NCBI GenBank assembly: GCA_938075585.1
Contig: CALJHG010000047.1
Location: 1 to 32,593, forward strand
Direction: 5' to 3'
DNA: 32,593 bases
From: an uncultured Gammaproteobacteria bacterium
Lineage (GTDB): Bacteria > Pseudomonadota > Gammaproteobacteria > Ga0077536
Below the pieces are notes generated by a model that was not told the DNA's origin, searched no databases, and saw nothing but the letters and a program-made list of their open reading frames with translations. A program made the translations under genes and the position numbers. Positions 1 through 8,651 of the stretch are shown one piece after another. Positions within the stretch are counted from its first letter, which is position 1, and the number at the start of each line of letters is the position of its first letter.

Positions 1-367
1 ATAAAATACCCGTTAATACTAGAAGCAGCCAAGAGAACATGATGGTCACACCGCCTATAGGAGTCGCATATAAAAGTTTAGGGATATCAAATGATACAGA
101 CAGATAGATACTAAAACTAAACAACATAGTGCCGATAATAAATAAAATGCCACTCCATCGGAGCGTTGGTGTAGTTCCAAGTTTTCCTTTTTGTAACATT
201 ACAAAGCCTAGGGTGATTATCACAGCTGCATGAACTTGGTTGTAGCGCACAGCAGTCATCAGAAAGCGGAAATTTTCGTCGCTGACCACTTCATGTAGTC
301 CGTGTTCGGCATATGCTCCAAACGCAACCGAGACAAGCCCCAATAATGCACCCAAAATCAATATCAC
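1..367 (-). CDS. DUF423 family membrane protein (YgdD-like), 3' part cut by window edge
   Basis: A minus-strand reading frame runs off the left edge of the window and is absent from the ORF track. It starts at a GTG (365-367) preceded by AGGAG six bases upstream. The translation begins VILILGALLGLVSVAFGAYA and continues with EHGLHEV, RYNQVHAA and a hydrophobic stretch around ATPIGGVTIMFSWLLL. This AFGAHGL/YNQVHALA-type pattern is typical of small DUF423 integral membrane proteins with about four helices. About 122 codons are visible, so little is missing. Family function is unknown; I assign it by recognising the pattern. It is followed by about 210 bases without a gene before the tRNA-Ser. 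Confidence 0.8.
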   Translation of the reverse strand, partial: MILILGALLGLVSVAFGAYAEHGLHEVVSDENFRFLMTAVRYNQVHAAVIITLGFVMLQKGKLGTTPTLRWSGILFIIGTMLFSFSIYLSVSFDIPKLLYATPIGGVTIMFSWLLLVLTGIL

Positions 368-575
368 GACTTACTCCTGTATTACCTTGCGTAGCCAGCA
401 TTATAATTTTTTTAAAGCACTGACTAATTGTTTAAGAACTTACATCTGATACGTATTATTCTAGCAATGAGCTCAAAGCTGTGATGATTTATGAGTTGCT
501 GAACTGTCTGGAATGTTTTTTCTCATTCAGAATTCATCTCGCACTTAAATCGTATGAATTTGATTTGGAGTGAAA

Positions 576-667
576 TGGCGGAGAGAGAGGGATTCGAACC
601 CTCGATGGGCGATAAAACCCATACTCCCTTAGCAGGGGAGCGCCTTCAGCCACTCGGCCACCTCTCC
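576..667 (-). tRNA. tRNA-Ser(GCU)
   Basis: On the minus strand the sequence reads GGAGAGGTGGCCGAGTGGCT and ends in an encoded CCA (576-578). It has the long variable arm of a class II tRNA (GGGAGTATGGGTTTTATCGCCC) and the TTCGAATC T-loop. The anticodon loop CTGCTAA gives anticodon GCU (631-633), reading AGC/AGU serine codons. A TATACT -10-like hexamer lies 17 bases upstream, but no clear -35 was seen. The 89-aa plus-strand ORF at 554-823 is only a shadow of this tRNA. Confidence 0.97.
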
Positions 668-760
668 AGAAAAATTGAGTGTGCAGTATATCAGTTTAGA
701 AAATGTGCGTCGCTAATCGCAGAGATTTTTAGCGCAGGGTTCGTGAGATGTCGGCCTTTT

Positions 761-1624
761 CTATGCAGTCGCATGATTAATCGCACGTTCAGAACGCGAG
801 TCACCTGCCACTCGGGTATGTAGCATGAGTCTTTCTTCCGTCAGAGGATAAGGCAGAGCGCGATGCAGGACACATCGGTTGTCCCAAACCACTAGGTCGC
901 CTGGCTTCCATTTGTGGAGTAATGTTGTACCTTTTTTACAGGCTATATCGGTTAACTTCGCTACCAATTTTTCTGTCTTTTTTTCGGACAAGCCCTGAAT
1001 AATGTGAATATGGCGCCCGATGAATAGTGCAGGTATTTTAGTTTCGGGATGAGTTTTTACAAGCGGGTGTAGCGGAGCGTCACTTGCATTGAAGCCATAA
1101 CCCGCCCCCTGTTTAACAGTGTGTCCTATTTTTGCCTGCGAGTGGAAGTATGAGTGATAAGCATTGAGATGTTCGATTTTCTTTTGAGTGGCATTATCCA
1201 GAGCTTCATATCCTGCACGCATATCGGCCCATTCTGTCTCCCCACCAGTTGTAGGTACAATTCTTGCGGACAAAATAGACGCTTTGGCCGCTAGTGGCAT
1301 ATAAGAACTGTCTGTATGCCAGCCTTCGTTTCCTTTAAGCAGCTTCATCCACTCCGAGTCTTGCTCATAGAGCTCGCCATTAGATGCCTTATTGGTTAAG
1401 GGTATTGTTTTTAGGTTGTCCACTAGGTTTTCAATTTTTCCGAACCGAGCAGAGAACTGTTCCTGCTCTTCTTGTGTCAGGTGTTGTTCGGGAAAAATTA
1501 AGACAGCGTACTTCAGAAACGCCTTATGCACTTCAATCCAATCTTTTTCAGAGAGCGCATTTAATTTGAGTCCACGGATTTTTGCTCCCAGACTTACGTT
1601 CGATTCCTCTATCTCAATGGTCAA
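761..1624 (-). CDS. TauD/TfdA family Fe(II)/2-oxoglutarate dioxygenase
   Basis: This 287-aa protein has the length and motifs of the TauD/TfdA family: the iron-binding H103-T-D105 in GWHTDSSY, the distal His254 in CVLHRA, and Arg271 (HTRVAGD), which would bind 2-oxoglutarate. These enzymes hydroxylate small organic acids, releasing sulfite from sulfonates such as taurine or cleaving ethers such as 2,4-D. The actual substrate cannot be told. The start lies only 2 bases beyond the stop of the upstream serine hydrolase gene, so the two are almost certainly co-transcribed. No sulfonate transporter is next to it, so the name taurine dioxygenase is not supported. Confidence 0.9.
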   Translation of the reverse strand: MTIEIEESNVSLGAKIRGLKLNALSEKDWIEVHKAFLKYAVLIFPEQHLTQEEQEQFSARFGKIENLVDNLKTIPLTNKASNGELYEQDSEWMKLLKGNEGWHTDSSYMPLAAKASILSARIVPTTGGETEWADMRAGYEALDNATQKKIEHLNAYHSYFHSQAKIGHTVKQGAGYGFNASDAPLHPLVKTHPETKIPALFIGRHIHIIQGLSEKKTEKLVAKLTDIACKKGTTLLHKWKPGDLVVWDNRCVLHRALPYPLTEERLMLHTRVAGDSRSERAINHATA

Positions 1625-1626
1625 AA

Positions 1627-2829
1627 TTATTCCGTCATTGCCGCTAATAGTAGGCTTGCAATCACTCCTATTCGCTCGAAATGATAGCTGTCTTCCATGA
1701 GCCCAGTGGATAAAAAAGAGAGCGTGAGTTCTCGTTCGGGATCAACGGTGAACCCGGTGGAACCAGCGCCAAAGCCTCCGAAAGTTCTTGCGGAGTTCAT
1801 CACGCTAAATAGACCTGGCAGGTTGCCTTCGCCTCTCATAAAAAAACCTACCCCTAGACTAGCTGGATACAATAGCCAATTTCGAGTTCCTCCCCACATG
1901 TCAAAAAGTATATTTCTCATTTCTCCGGTATGGTTGCGAGTACAAAAATCTAACATTGCGGGAGATAATACGCGAGCCCCATCTAACTCACCACCGCGTC
2001 GTAACATTTCTGAAAAACGGTGGACATCATGCGCAGTCGTAAAGCAACCCGCGCCAGGTAACTCGCAACCGGGCGAAGCTAAAAGCGCACCTATTCCCTC
2101 TACTGCCTCTGGAGGAAGCAGCGCTGGGATATCTTTATAAGATACTTTTACAGGGCAGACTCGCCCCATTAGGTCATCCCTTGGCCCTAAGCTTGTGTTT
2201 ATCATACCTAGTGGCTGAAAGATCTCATCAGATAACATTTGAGCATAGCTGCGACCATTACCGGCAGCTCGCAAGCATAAGGCCGCTATAATGCTATGAC
2301 CTAATAAGATAGCGTAGTTCACGCGCTCGCCGGGTTGATTTTCTAACGGTAAGCCGCATGCAAATTCCAGGAGTTTCTCGATATTTGCGAGTACCTCAGG
2401 GGCAACTGGGGGTACCGCTGACATGATCCCGCTAGTATGGGTAAGGAGATGATACAAATTTACTTTTTCTTTACCTAAAGTTGCAAATTCGGGTATGAGT
2501 TCGGCGACCGGTGCATGCAGTTTTAAAAGCCCTTTTTCAACGAGAGACAGGGCAAGAACATTAGTGAACTGCTTGGCAACGGACATAGTAACGAAAACCG
2601 AGTCGGAGGTTAGCATTTCACCATTCTCTTTATGGGCATAGCCTTCCACTATATCCAGAATCACCTTTCCCTTTCTCGCGGCGATCATGGAAACCCCGTG
2701 ACAAGCTCCAAGCTCTATATCGTTTATAATTTTTTCTCTCACTCGTTGAAGTCTATTATGGTCAAAGCCGAGTGCTTTAATTTCATCGTTACTTGCAACT
2801 TGTATCGCTTTTGGTGTATCTGCAGACAT
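1627..2829 (-). CDS. beta-lactamase-family serine hydrolase (class C / EstB-like)
   Basis: The 400-aa product has the class C beta-lactamase/esterase nucleophile motif S83-V-A-K86 (TMSVAKQF) and a likely catalytic tyrosine at 172 (NYAILLG), where the usual YxN is degraded to Y-A-I. A GSTG segment near the C-terminus replaces the KTG/HTG box (GFGAGSTGFTVDP). LLTHTSGI at about 128-135 is typical of this family. There is no signal peptide, so a cytoplasmic esterase or lactone/amide hydrolase is more likely than a periplasmic beta-lactamase. It is the first gene of a two-gene unit with the TauD-like dioxygenase. The start is an ATG preceded by AAGGGG (rc of ccctt) a few bases upstream. Confidence 0.88.
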   Translation of the reverse strand: MSADTPKAIQVASNDEIKALGFDHNRLQRVREKIINDIELGACHGVSMIAARKGKVILDIVEGYAHKENGEMLTSDSVFVTMSVAKQFTNVLALSLVEKGLLKLHAPVAELIPEFATLGKEKVNLYHLLTHTSGIMSAVPPVAPEVLANIEKLLEFACGLPLENQPGERVNYAILLGHSIIAALCLRAAGNGRSYAQMLSDEIFQPLGMINTSLGPRDDLMGRVCPVKVSYKDIPALLPPEAVEGIGALLASPGCELPGAGCFTTAHDVHRFSEMLRRGGELDGARVLSPAMLDFCTRNHTGEMRNILFDMWGGTRNWLLYPASLGVGFFMRGEGNLPGLFSVMNSARTFGGFGAGSTGFTVDPERELTLSFLSTGLMEDSYHFERIGVIASLLLAAMTE

Positions 2830-3108
2830 TACTTATCCCCTTTGAAGTCTGTCCATATGGTCGTGCGCGCGCTATGGTCTTAGTGCGTAAGGCCCATGTT
2901 TTGACTATTATTCTGTCAATTATGACTTATTGTTTAAGAAATTCTAGTTTTCTCTAGATTTGCTAGGTTCTGGCAAGAGTTAGATTGCCGCAAAAGAATT
3001 TCTTGTATTAGCTTAAGTCACTGTGTCAGAGTGACGTTGGCTTGATTTAGGAGCTTGCATTTAAAAAATTGATGCGATTTATTCTTTAATGGAGGATGGT
3101 TTGGCTTT

Positions 3109-4638
3109 ATGTTTGATACGACACCAATTCTAGTTGGAGCCGGGCAGTACGTTGATCGCGATGGGCCGGTACCCGACAAAAGTTTGTCCCCTGCTGACAT
3201 TGCGTCTTTTGTCGCTGATGCGGCATTGAAGGATTGTAATGCGACGCGGGGCTTGGCTGACATAATTGATGTTCTGGCTGTCGCCCGCTTATTCGAGCAC
3301 TCGGTGAAAGATAGAGTGATGTGGCCTAATCCGTTCGGCTGTTCTAAAAATATGCCTGGTTCAGTAGCGCAGAGGTTGGGAATAAGGCCTAGTCGATTGG
3401 TTTACGCAGAAGTAGGCGGCGAGACACCGCAGCGGTTAGTGAACCAAATGGCCGAAGCAATTTACCGGAACGAGATCCGTGGTGCTTTGATTACGGGAGC
3501 CGAAGCGTTAGCTACTATCAAGAACGCTAGACGTGCGGGTGTGGAATTCGATTGGGATGAGGAGGTCTCTGGAGATTTTGAGGATCTTTGGCCTGACAAG
3601 CCGATGAGTTCTGACTATGAAAATAGACACGGGGTTAATGTCCCTATTCAGGTTTACGCGTTGTTCGAGCAGGTTCGAAGAAATCAATTAGGATATAGTA
3701 CAAAGGAATATCGGGAATCAATAGGTAAGTTATTTACCACTTTTTCCGAAGTGGCAGAAGGTAACCCGTTCGCACAATTTCCGACCAGGCGTTCGATAGA
3801 CGACATCTCTAATGTGTCTAGTGAGAATTTTCTTTTGACTGAGCCGTATACTAAGTGGATGGTAGCGCAGGATACAGTCAATCAAGGTGCGGCAATAGTC
3901 ATGACGTCAGTGGGTATGGCACGGGAGTTGTCGATACCTGAGAGTAATTGGATTTATTTGACAGCATATGCGGACGCTGACGATCTTATGGTATCCGAAA
4001 GACCTAATTTGAGTGCATCTCAAGCTCAGGGTGATGCCCTAAGTTACGTGGTAGATAAATCAAATTTAAAGCCCGAAAAAGTCGACTTGATGGATCTATA
4101 CAGTTGTTTTCCTATTGCCGTTACCAGTACCTGCGGACATCTCGGCATTACTCCGGCAAATCGACGACTTACCCTCACGGGAGGCTTACCGTTTTTTGGT
4201 GGGCCGGGAAATAATTATAGTTTGCATGCAATAGCAGAAGTAGTTTGGCGGCTAAGAGGTAAGGCTATGGGAGATGCTTTAATTGCGGCTAATGGAGGAT
4301 ATTTATCAAAGCACTCTGTTGGGGCTTACTCCAAAAAGATAAAGGGTCATTGGCTACCCAGTGATTTTCGACCCGATCGAGGAAAAAATGCAAAAGTCTT
4401 ATTAACTGAGTCGCCAAATGGCGCGGGAGTTGTAGAGAGTTATTCAGCAATTTACCAAAAGAACAAGCAGTATGGGGGTTATATTATAGGTCGTTTGATC
4501 GAGACCAATCTCCGGTTTTTGGCAGTTGCATCGCCTAGCGACGCGAAGGCTTTGAGTGTTTTATTTAGCGACAACCCCATCGGCAGTAAGGTCAGTGTAA
4601 CTCACCGTGATGGAATCAATAGGTTCACAGCCGCTTAG
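3109..4638 (+). CDS. thiolase-fold (acetyl-CoA acetyltransferase-like) protein lacking the canonical nucleophile Cys
   Basis: The 509-aa product begins TPILVGAGQYV, has ALITGAEAL at about 126-134 and MDLYSCFPIAV and GGLPFFGGPGNNYSLHAIAEV further on. This is the SCP2/acetyl-CoA acetyltransferase branch of the thiolase superfamily. Where biosynthetic thiolases carry the N-terminal nucleophile cysteine, this protein reads AEVGGETPQRL (102-110), with no Cys. The C-terminal CxG loop is replaced by NGGYLSKHSVGAYS, which keeps a histidine. The last ~100 residues form an extra domain seen in this branch. It may act on CoA esters by a different route or be a non-catalytic partner. The gene stands alone, opposite the NTF2-like gene, from which it is separated by 6 bases. 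Confidence 0.85.
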   Translation: MFDTTPILVGAGQYVDRDGPVPDKSLSPADIASFVADAALKDCNATRGLADIIDVLAVARLFEHSVKDRVMWPNPFGCSKNMPGSVAQRLGIRPSRLVYAEVGGETPQRLVNQMAEAIYRNEIRGALITGAEALATIKNARRAGVEFDWDEEVSGDFEDLWPDKPMSSDYENRHGVNVPIQVYALFEQVRRNQLGYSTKEYRESIGKLFTTFSEVAEGNPFAQFPTRRSIDDISNVSSENFLLTEPYTKWMVAQDTVNQGAAIVMTSVGMARELSIPESNWIYLTAYADADDLMVSERPNLSASQAQGDALSYVVDKSNLKPEKVDLMDLYSCFPIAVTSTCGHLGITPANRRLTLTGGLPFFGGPGNNYSLHAIAEVVWRLRGKAMGDALIAANGGYLSKHSVGAYSKKIKGHWLPSDFRPDRGKNAKVLLTESPNGAGVVESYSAIYQKNKQYGGYIIGRLIETNLRFLAVASPSDAKALSVLFSDNPIGSKVSVTHRDGINRFTAA

Positions 4639-4644
4639 CTAGAG

Positions 4645-5025
4645 TTATGCAGCACCTTCGATGTGAAATAGTTTATTGTATATAGACCATTGATCGTGCA
4701 GTTTAATTAATGACAGCGTATCTAAAAAAGTAGAGCCCAGATAATCGTCTCGTACTAGAGCAACTGCGGTATTTCCCGCAATATCAATACTAATAATATC
4801 TAGCCTAGCGATATCGCCATTTTCCTTCGCAGAGGGTTGATTCCTTTCAACAAACTGACCGAACTCCTCGCGGCTCATTTCAACGAATTTTCCGTGAAAA
4901 ATTCCGGCAATAACTGCGTTGGGATGGAATGAAGCATCGACTTTATTTTTTGAGGATTCGAACATACTGTCAAAGTATGTTCGAATCAGGATGCCTATTG
5001 ATGCTTCATCAGGCGAAACACTCAT
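4645..5025 (-). CDS. nuclear transport factor 2-like (lumazine-binding-2 type) small protein
   Basis: The 126-aa protein has the cone-shaped NTF2/SnoaL-like pattern: an N-terminal helix (IGILIRTYFDSMFESS), FHPNAVIAG, then alternating beta strands (IDIAGNTAVALVRDDY) and a final strand with LIKLHDQWSIYNKLFHIE. It is closest to the small lumazine-binding-like proteins annotated as nuclear transport factor 2 family. Such proteins bind or isomerise small ligands, and no catalytic residues can be assigned here. It lies 11 bases downstream of the aldehyde ferredoxin oxidoreductase gene on the same strand, so it may be co-expressed with that enzyme. Confidence 0.8.
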   Translation of the reverse strand: MSVSPDEASIGILIRTYFDSMFESSKNKVDASFHPNAVIAGIFHGKFVEMSREEFGQFVERNQPSAKENGDIARLDIISIDIAGNTAVALVRDDYLGSTFLDTLSLIKLHDQWSIYNKLFHIEGAA

Positions 5026-5036
5026 TGTATTGCAGG

Positions 5037-6824
5037 TTACCCCGCCGGTGACTTGGAATAAAAGCCTTCAGTATTAGGTTGGCGGATTTTAGCCTTTGCG
5101 ATGAGATCATCGCTCACATCAAACTTATACATTTGATCAGGGCCTATACCTTCATCCTTAAGGCAATCGGCCATATCATCATCAGCTACGGTGAAGCCGG
5201 CTGCATCGTTAAATGCCCACTCATCCTCTAGGCACTGCCAACCGATGTCCGCAATTTGTTCCGATGTTATTTCCTCACCAAAAAATGGGGTAAAGAATTG
5301 TCGAGTTTCATCAATTGTAGGTCCGAGGAACATACAGAAACCGGTCGAGTCACAAATTGCATTAACTATTTGAATTTCCTGGGAAGCGATTACTGCCTCA
5401 TCACCACTAATTTTGGGGTCGATGACTAATCCGGCCGTATGATCCGCGCCCATAGCACTACTAGCATAAGTTATGCCGGTAGCCTTTAAAGGACGAGGGT
5501 CCCAAGCAGGCATAGCCTGACCTTTCGCTACTGGTATCCGGTGATGTTTTCTTTCTGTTCCAATTGCGAGCGCACCATGACCTATATTTTTCCCAAGCTC
5601 GCTCCCTGATGCGAGTTCTTTCCTGAGCAGGTCTTTAGCACCCTCCGCATCTCCCCAAGCCATACCGCCTGAGTCCATATAAACAGCGATAGCTGCTCCA
5701 GTTTCGATGGTGTCCAGCCCTAACTCATCACACAATCTATCGAGGTCTGCCACATCTTCCCAATTATTAATCGCGCAACAGGAACCCAATAGAGTGAGTG
5801 TCTCAAACTCTAAAGCGGATGTTAAATAGTTCCCATCAGCATCATGCACTACGTTGGAGCATTGAACTATACAACCGGTCATACAGTTGTGCATTTCGCC
5901 ACCTCGGGACTCGAAGGACTCTCGAATTCTTGCACCATCGAGTTTTTCAAATTCTGGATTTCTTCCTTCAATTCGATTTTTATAAGGAAAAGTATGGAGC
6001 ATGTTGGCCGCAGGGACTACCGCGCTTGTGCCATATTTGAAATTGCTGTGTCTGCTGGAGAGATAGTCTTTACTGAAATCTTTATTGTACTGAGCATAGG
6101 CTTTTCGATCGACGGGTTTGCGCGTAGCTTTCTTTCCTGGATCAACCAAAACCCATTTAAGGCACTTAGACCCCATAACAGCACCCACTCCTCCACGCGC
6201 CGCTTGGCGAGCAGGTCGCCGATCTTTATCGCTATCCGTGCAGGCGATAGAAGCGCCTTTGAGCATCATTTCTCCAGCAGGACCAATTGAAATTACAGAG
6301 GCTTTATCAGACTCCCCATCCAGCAACTTTTCGCAACAGGCATAGTTCCACATCCCTTTATACTCTGTAGCATCAACCAACTCGGCATTGCCGTCAGAAA
6401 CTCTAAGTCCCCAGAGTTTATTACGATCGACAGGTTGCCCAGTCACAATGACCGCGCGATAACCTATTTTCATGAGGTCTTGTCCAGGATTTCCCCCAGC
6501 ATTTGCTTCCTTAATTCCTCCAGTCAATGGACTTTTACATCCCATCGAGATCCGACCAGAAGTGGGCGCAGATGTTCCACTCATAGTTCCCGGGGCAAAA
6601 ACTAAGACGTTTTCGGGACCTAATGGGTCACATTTTGGGTTACATTCCTCCAGCATTACTTTAGCGGATAAGGCTCGACCACCCAACAATTTCCATTCTT
6701 CCCGAAAGTCTTTAATGGTCACTTTCAGCGTACTCATATCTACGTGTATTGTTTTGTCGTTATCCCAAGCCTGACCCATTTTAAATTGCTCCCAATTTTT
6801 GCTTATGCGCTTAATCGCATTCAT
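5037..6824 (-). CDS. aldehyde ferredoxin oxidoreductase family protein (tungsto/molybdopterin enzyme)
   Basis: The 595-aa protein matches the AOR family over its length. It has LLGGRALSAKVML near residue 47, PLGPENVLVFAPGTMSGTSAPTSGR (67-91), RGGVGAVMGSK (210-220), and the pterin-contact motifs DELGLDTIETG (366-376) and D492-STGF-C497. The [4Fe-4S] ligands should be C314, C318, C322 (NCMTGCIVQCS) and C497. The first two cysteines are spaced C-x3-C, one residue more than the C-x2-C that I recall for the archaeal enzyme. The family oxidises aldehydes to acids, or the reverse, with a bis-pterin W or Mo centre and ferredoxin. No ferredoxin or NADH-coupling subunit gene is adjacent. The substrate is unknown. 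The ATG start is at 6824. Confidence 0.93.
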   Translation of the reverse strand: MNAIKRISKNWEQFKMGQAWDNDKTIHVDMSTLKVTIKDFREEWKLLGGRALSAKVMLEECNPKCDPLGPENVLVFAPGTMSGTSAPTSGRISMGCKSPLTGGIKEANAGGNPGQDLMKIGYRAVIVTGQPVDRNKLWGLRVSDGNAELVDATEYKGMWNYACCEKLLDGESDKASVISIGPAGEMMLKGASIACTDSDKDRRPARQAARGGVGAVMGSKCLKWVLVDPGKKATRKPVDRKAYAQYNKDFSKDYLSSRHSNFKYGTSAVVPAANMLHTFPYKNRIEGRNPEFEKLDGARIRESFESRGGEMHNCMTGCIVQCSNVVHDADGNYLTSALEFETLTLLGSCCAINNWEDVADLDRLCDELGLDTIETGAAIAVYMDSGGMAWGDAEGAKDLLRKELASGSELGKNIGHGALAIGTERKHHRIPVAKGQAMPAWDPRPLKATGITYASSAMGADHTAGLVIDPKISGDEAVIASQEIQIVNAICDSTGFCMFLGPTIDETRQFFTPFFGEEITSEQIADIGWQCLEDEWAFNDAAGFTVADDDMADCLKDEGIGPDQMYKFDVSDDLIAKAKIRQPNTEGFYSKSPAG

Positions 6825-6968
6825 GCACTTTGTATAATACTTTACACAAACTCACTTACTTTAAAGTTTTTCGAATGACAATACTTTAACTTCAATGGGG
6901 GCAATTGTATATATTTCGTTGGACTAGAATGATAAAGTCCGGATTTAATTAGTAATCTGGAGTGAGGT

Positions 6969-7256
6969 GTGGCTATGAGGGCAGTATGGAACGGGAAAAT
7001 AGTAGCTGAGTCAACTGAAACGATAGTCATTGAGGGGAATCACTATTTCCCACCTCAGTCTCTCGATCAGTCTGTTGTGGTATCTAGTGAAACGACTAGT
7101 GTGTGCGGCTGGAAGGGTACCGCAAGCTACTGGAGCTTGAACGTCGAAGGTAAAATAAATACTGATGCTGTTTGGTCTTATCAGACACCAAAGGAAGCCG
7201 CTAGTGAGATAAAAGGATATTTCGCTTTTTGGAAAGGAGTTGATTTCGTTCAGTGA
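6969..7256 (+). CDS. DUF427 domain-containing protein
   Basis: The 95-aa protein is a complete DUF427 domain: AVWNGKIVAES, VVIEGNHYFPP, a Cys-Gly-Trp-Lys-Gly-Thr segment (VCGWKGTASYWSL) and AVWSYQTPKEAA with FWKGVDF at the end. The family is small, widespread and of unknown function, often next to redox genes. The start could be the GTG at 6969 (GGAG six bases upstream) or the ATG at 6975 (GAGG seven bases upstream); the difference is two residues. Its TGA overlaps the GTG start of the ybaK-like gene by four bases, so translation is probably coupled. Confidence 0.88.
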   Translation: MAMRAVWNGKIVAESTETIVIEGNHYFPPQSLDQSVVVSSETTSVCGWKGTASYWSLNVEGKINTDAVWSYQTPKEAASEIKGYFAFWKGVDFVQ

Positions 7257-7714
7257 CTCCTGCTATCGATGTGTTAACGGAGGCTGGCATCGACTACAAG
7301 TTGCACTCCTACAGCCATGATCGCGCCAACCAATCTTTTGGTTTAGAGGCAGCTACGAAGTTAAAGGTTTGCCCAGAGAGAGTATTTAAAACGTTGATTG
7401 CCGAGACCGACGGATATATGTGCGTTGGAATAATACCGGTGAGTGCCCAATTAAACTTAAAACGGCTCGCTAAAGCTTTTGGAAAGAAAAGATTGGCTAT
7501 GGCAGATTCGAGACGAGTTGAGCGAGTAACGGGATATGTAGTGGGAGGTATAAGTCCTTTAGGGCAGAAGCGGGAGCTGCCGGCGTTTATGGATACATCC
7601 GCAGAACTATTTAAAACAATTTTTATTAGCGCTGGCAGACGTGGTCTCGATATTGAAATTAGGACGTTTGATTTACAAAGTTTAATAAAGGCGGAACTGT
7701 GCCGCCTAATTTGA
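7253..7714 (+). CDS. ybaK: Cys-tRNA(Pro)/Cys-tRNA(Cys) deacylase, YbaK/EbsC family
   Basis: The 153-aa product has the YbaK fold signature: TPAIDVLTEAGIDYKLHSYSHD at the N-terminus, VFKTLIAE around residue 42, RLAMADSRRVERVTGYVVGGISPLGQKRELP and FISAGRRGLDIEI near the end. YbaK clears mischarged Cys-tRNAPro in trans of prolyl-tRNA synthetase. The start is a GTG overlapping the preceding TGA by four bases. It is the middle gene of a DUF427-ybaK-LLM oxidoreductase unit, and its neighbours do not share an obvious role. Confidence 0.92.
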   Translation: MTPAIDVLTEAGIDYKLHSYSHDRANQSFGLEAATKLKVCPERVFKTLIAETDGYMCVGIIPVSAQLNLKRLAKAFGKKRLAMADSRRVERVTGYVVGGISPLGQKRELPAFMDTSAELFKTIFISAGRRGLDIEIRTFDLQSLIKAELCRLI

Positions 7715-7727
7715 TTCGAGGTGCAAT

Positions 7728-8642
7728 ATGATGAAGTTTGGGATCTCTCTTATCGTAAGAGGAGATGACGCAAACCCGGATACTCTGCAGAAAATGGCTG
7801 AGTTAGCTGAGCGGGATAGTTGGGATTGTCTTTGGGCGAGCGACCATCTAATCATGCCGGCTATGAAGACATCGCATTATCCCGGAAGAGAGGATGGGCA
7901 ACTCCCGGGGCCTTGGAAAAACACTTACTATCAGCCTTTTAGCGTCCTAAATTTTTTGGCAGGTATTACGTCGACGGTCCGATTAGGGATGAGTGTTCTG
8001 ATATTACCTATGCGAAATCCTTTGGAAGTAGCAGCACAAGTTGCGGAAATGGATCGACTCAGTTCTGGACGAGTCAATTTCGGTGTAGGTGTTGGTTGGT
8101 ATAGGGAGGAGTTTGAGGCATTAGGCTTTGACTTTGCAAATAGAGGGCAGAGAACCGACGATGGTTTAGAAATAATACGCAGGTTGTGGACGGAGCGACA
8201 TGTTTCGGTTGACGGACCATTTTATAGGTTTACTGATGCTCAAATGGGCCCCAAGCCGCAGCAAACTCGATTGCCGATCTATATTGGTGGGAATACACCA
8301 CATGCTCTTCGCCGGTTAGCTCGCTATGGCGATGTATGGCATCCGTTTAAGATCAGTCCGAAGCAATTGTCAGATTCAAGGATCATTTTAGACGCGGAAC
8401 TAAAAAAACAGGGAAGAAGTGTGATTGACTTCCCAATAGCGGTGAAGATTCCATTAGTTTTTTCAGATGGTGCGTCCACTAGAAGTAAAAAAGGTTCGCA
8501 GGAGGTCATTGATAGTCTAAGACGTTATCAAGATGTCGGCGCAACAGAATTTTGTTTTGATATATTAACGGAAACCTGTGGAGTCGCTTTAGATACTATG
8601 CGGCGATTCGTAGAGGAGGTTCGCCCTCACATGGTTTCTTAG
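7728..8642 (+). CDS. LLM-class (luciferase-like) oxidoreductase, probable F420/FMN-dependent
   Basis: The 304-aa protein is a luciferase-like monooxygenase fold. Visible marks are CLWASDHLIMPA (34-45), VRLGMSVLILPMRNPLEVAAQVAEMDRLSSGRVNFGVGVGWYREEFEALG in the middle, and GPKPQQTRLPIYIGGNTPHALRRLARYGDVWHP. This resembles the Rv2161c-type subfamily often annotated as F420-dependent. Whether F420 or FMN is used cannot be decided from sequence alone, and no F420 biosynthesis genes are in the window. The gene starts 13 bases after the ybaK-like gene, with GAGGTGC upstream, and closes the operon. Confidence 0.9.
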   Translation: MMKFGISLIVRGDDANPDTLQKMAELAERDSWDCLWASDHLIMPAMKTSHYPGREDGQLPGPWKNTYYQPFSVLNFLAGITSTVRLGMSVLILPMRNPLEVAAQVAEMDRLSSGRVNFGVGVGWYREEFEALGFDFANRGQRTDDGLEIIRRLWTERHVSVDGPFYRFTDAQMGPKPQQTRLPIYIGGNTPHALRRLARYGDVWHPFKISPKQLSDSRIILDAELKKQGRSVIDFPIAVKIPLVFSDGASTRSKKGSQEVIDSLRRYQDVGATEFCFDILTETCGVALDTMRRFVEEVRPHMVS

Positions 8643-8651
8643 AATAACGCT

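Noticed and set aside
554-823. 89-aa plus-strand ORF
   Set aside because: It lies across tRNA-Ser and the end of the dioxygenase gene on the other strand and has a typical tRNA-derived peptide (REGFEPSMG).
7728-8642. Specific naming as F420-dependent glucose-6-phosphate dehydrogenase or alkanesulfonate monooxygenase
   Set aside because: The LLM family is too broad, and the motifs do not tell F420 from FMN or give a substrate.
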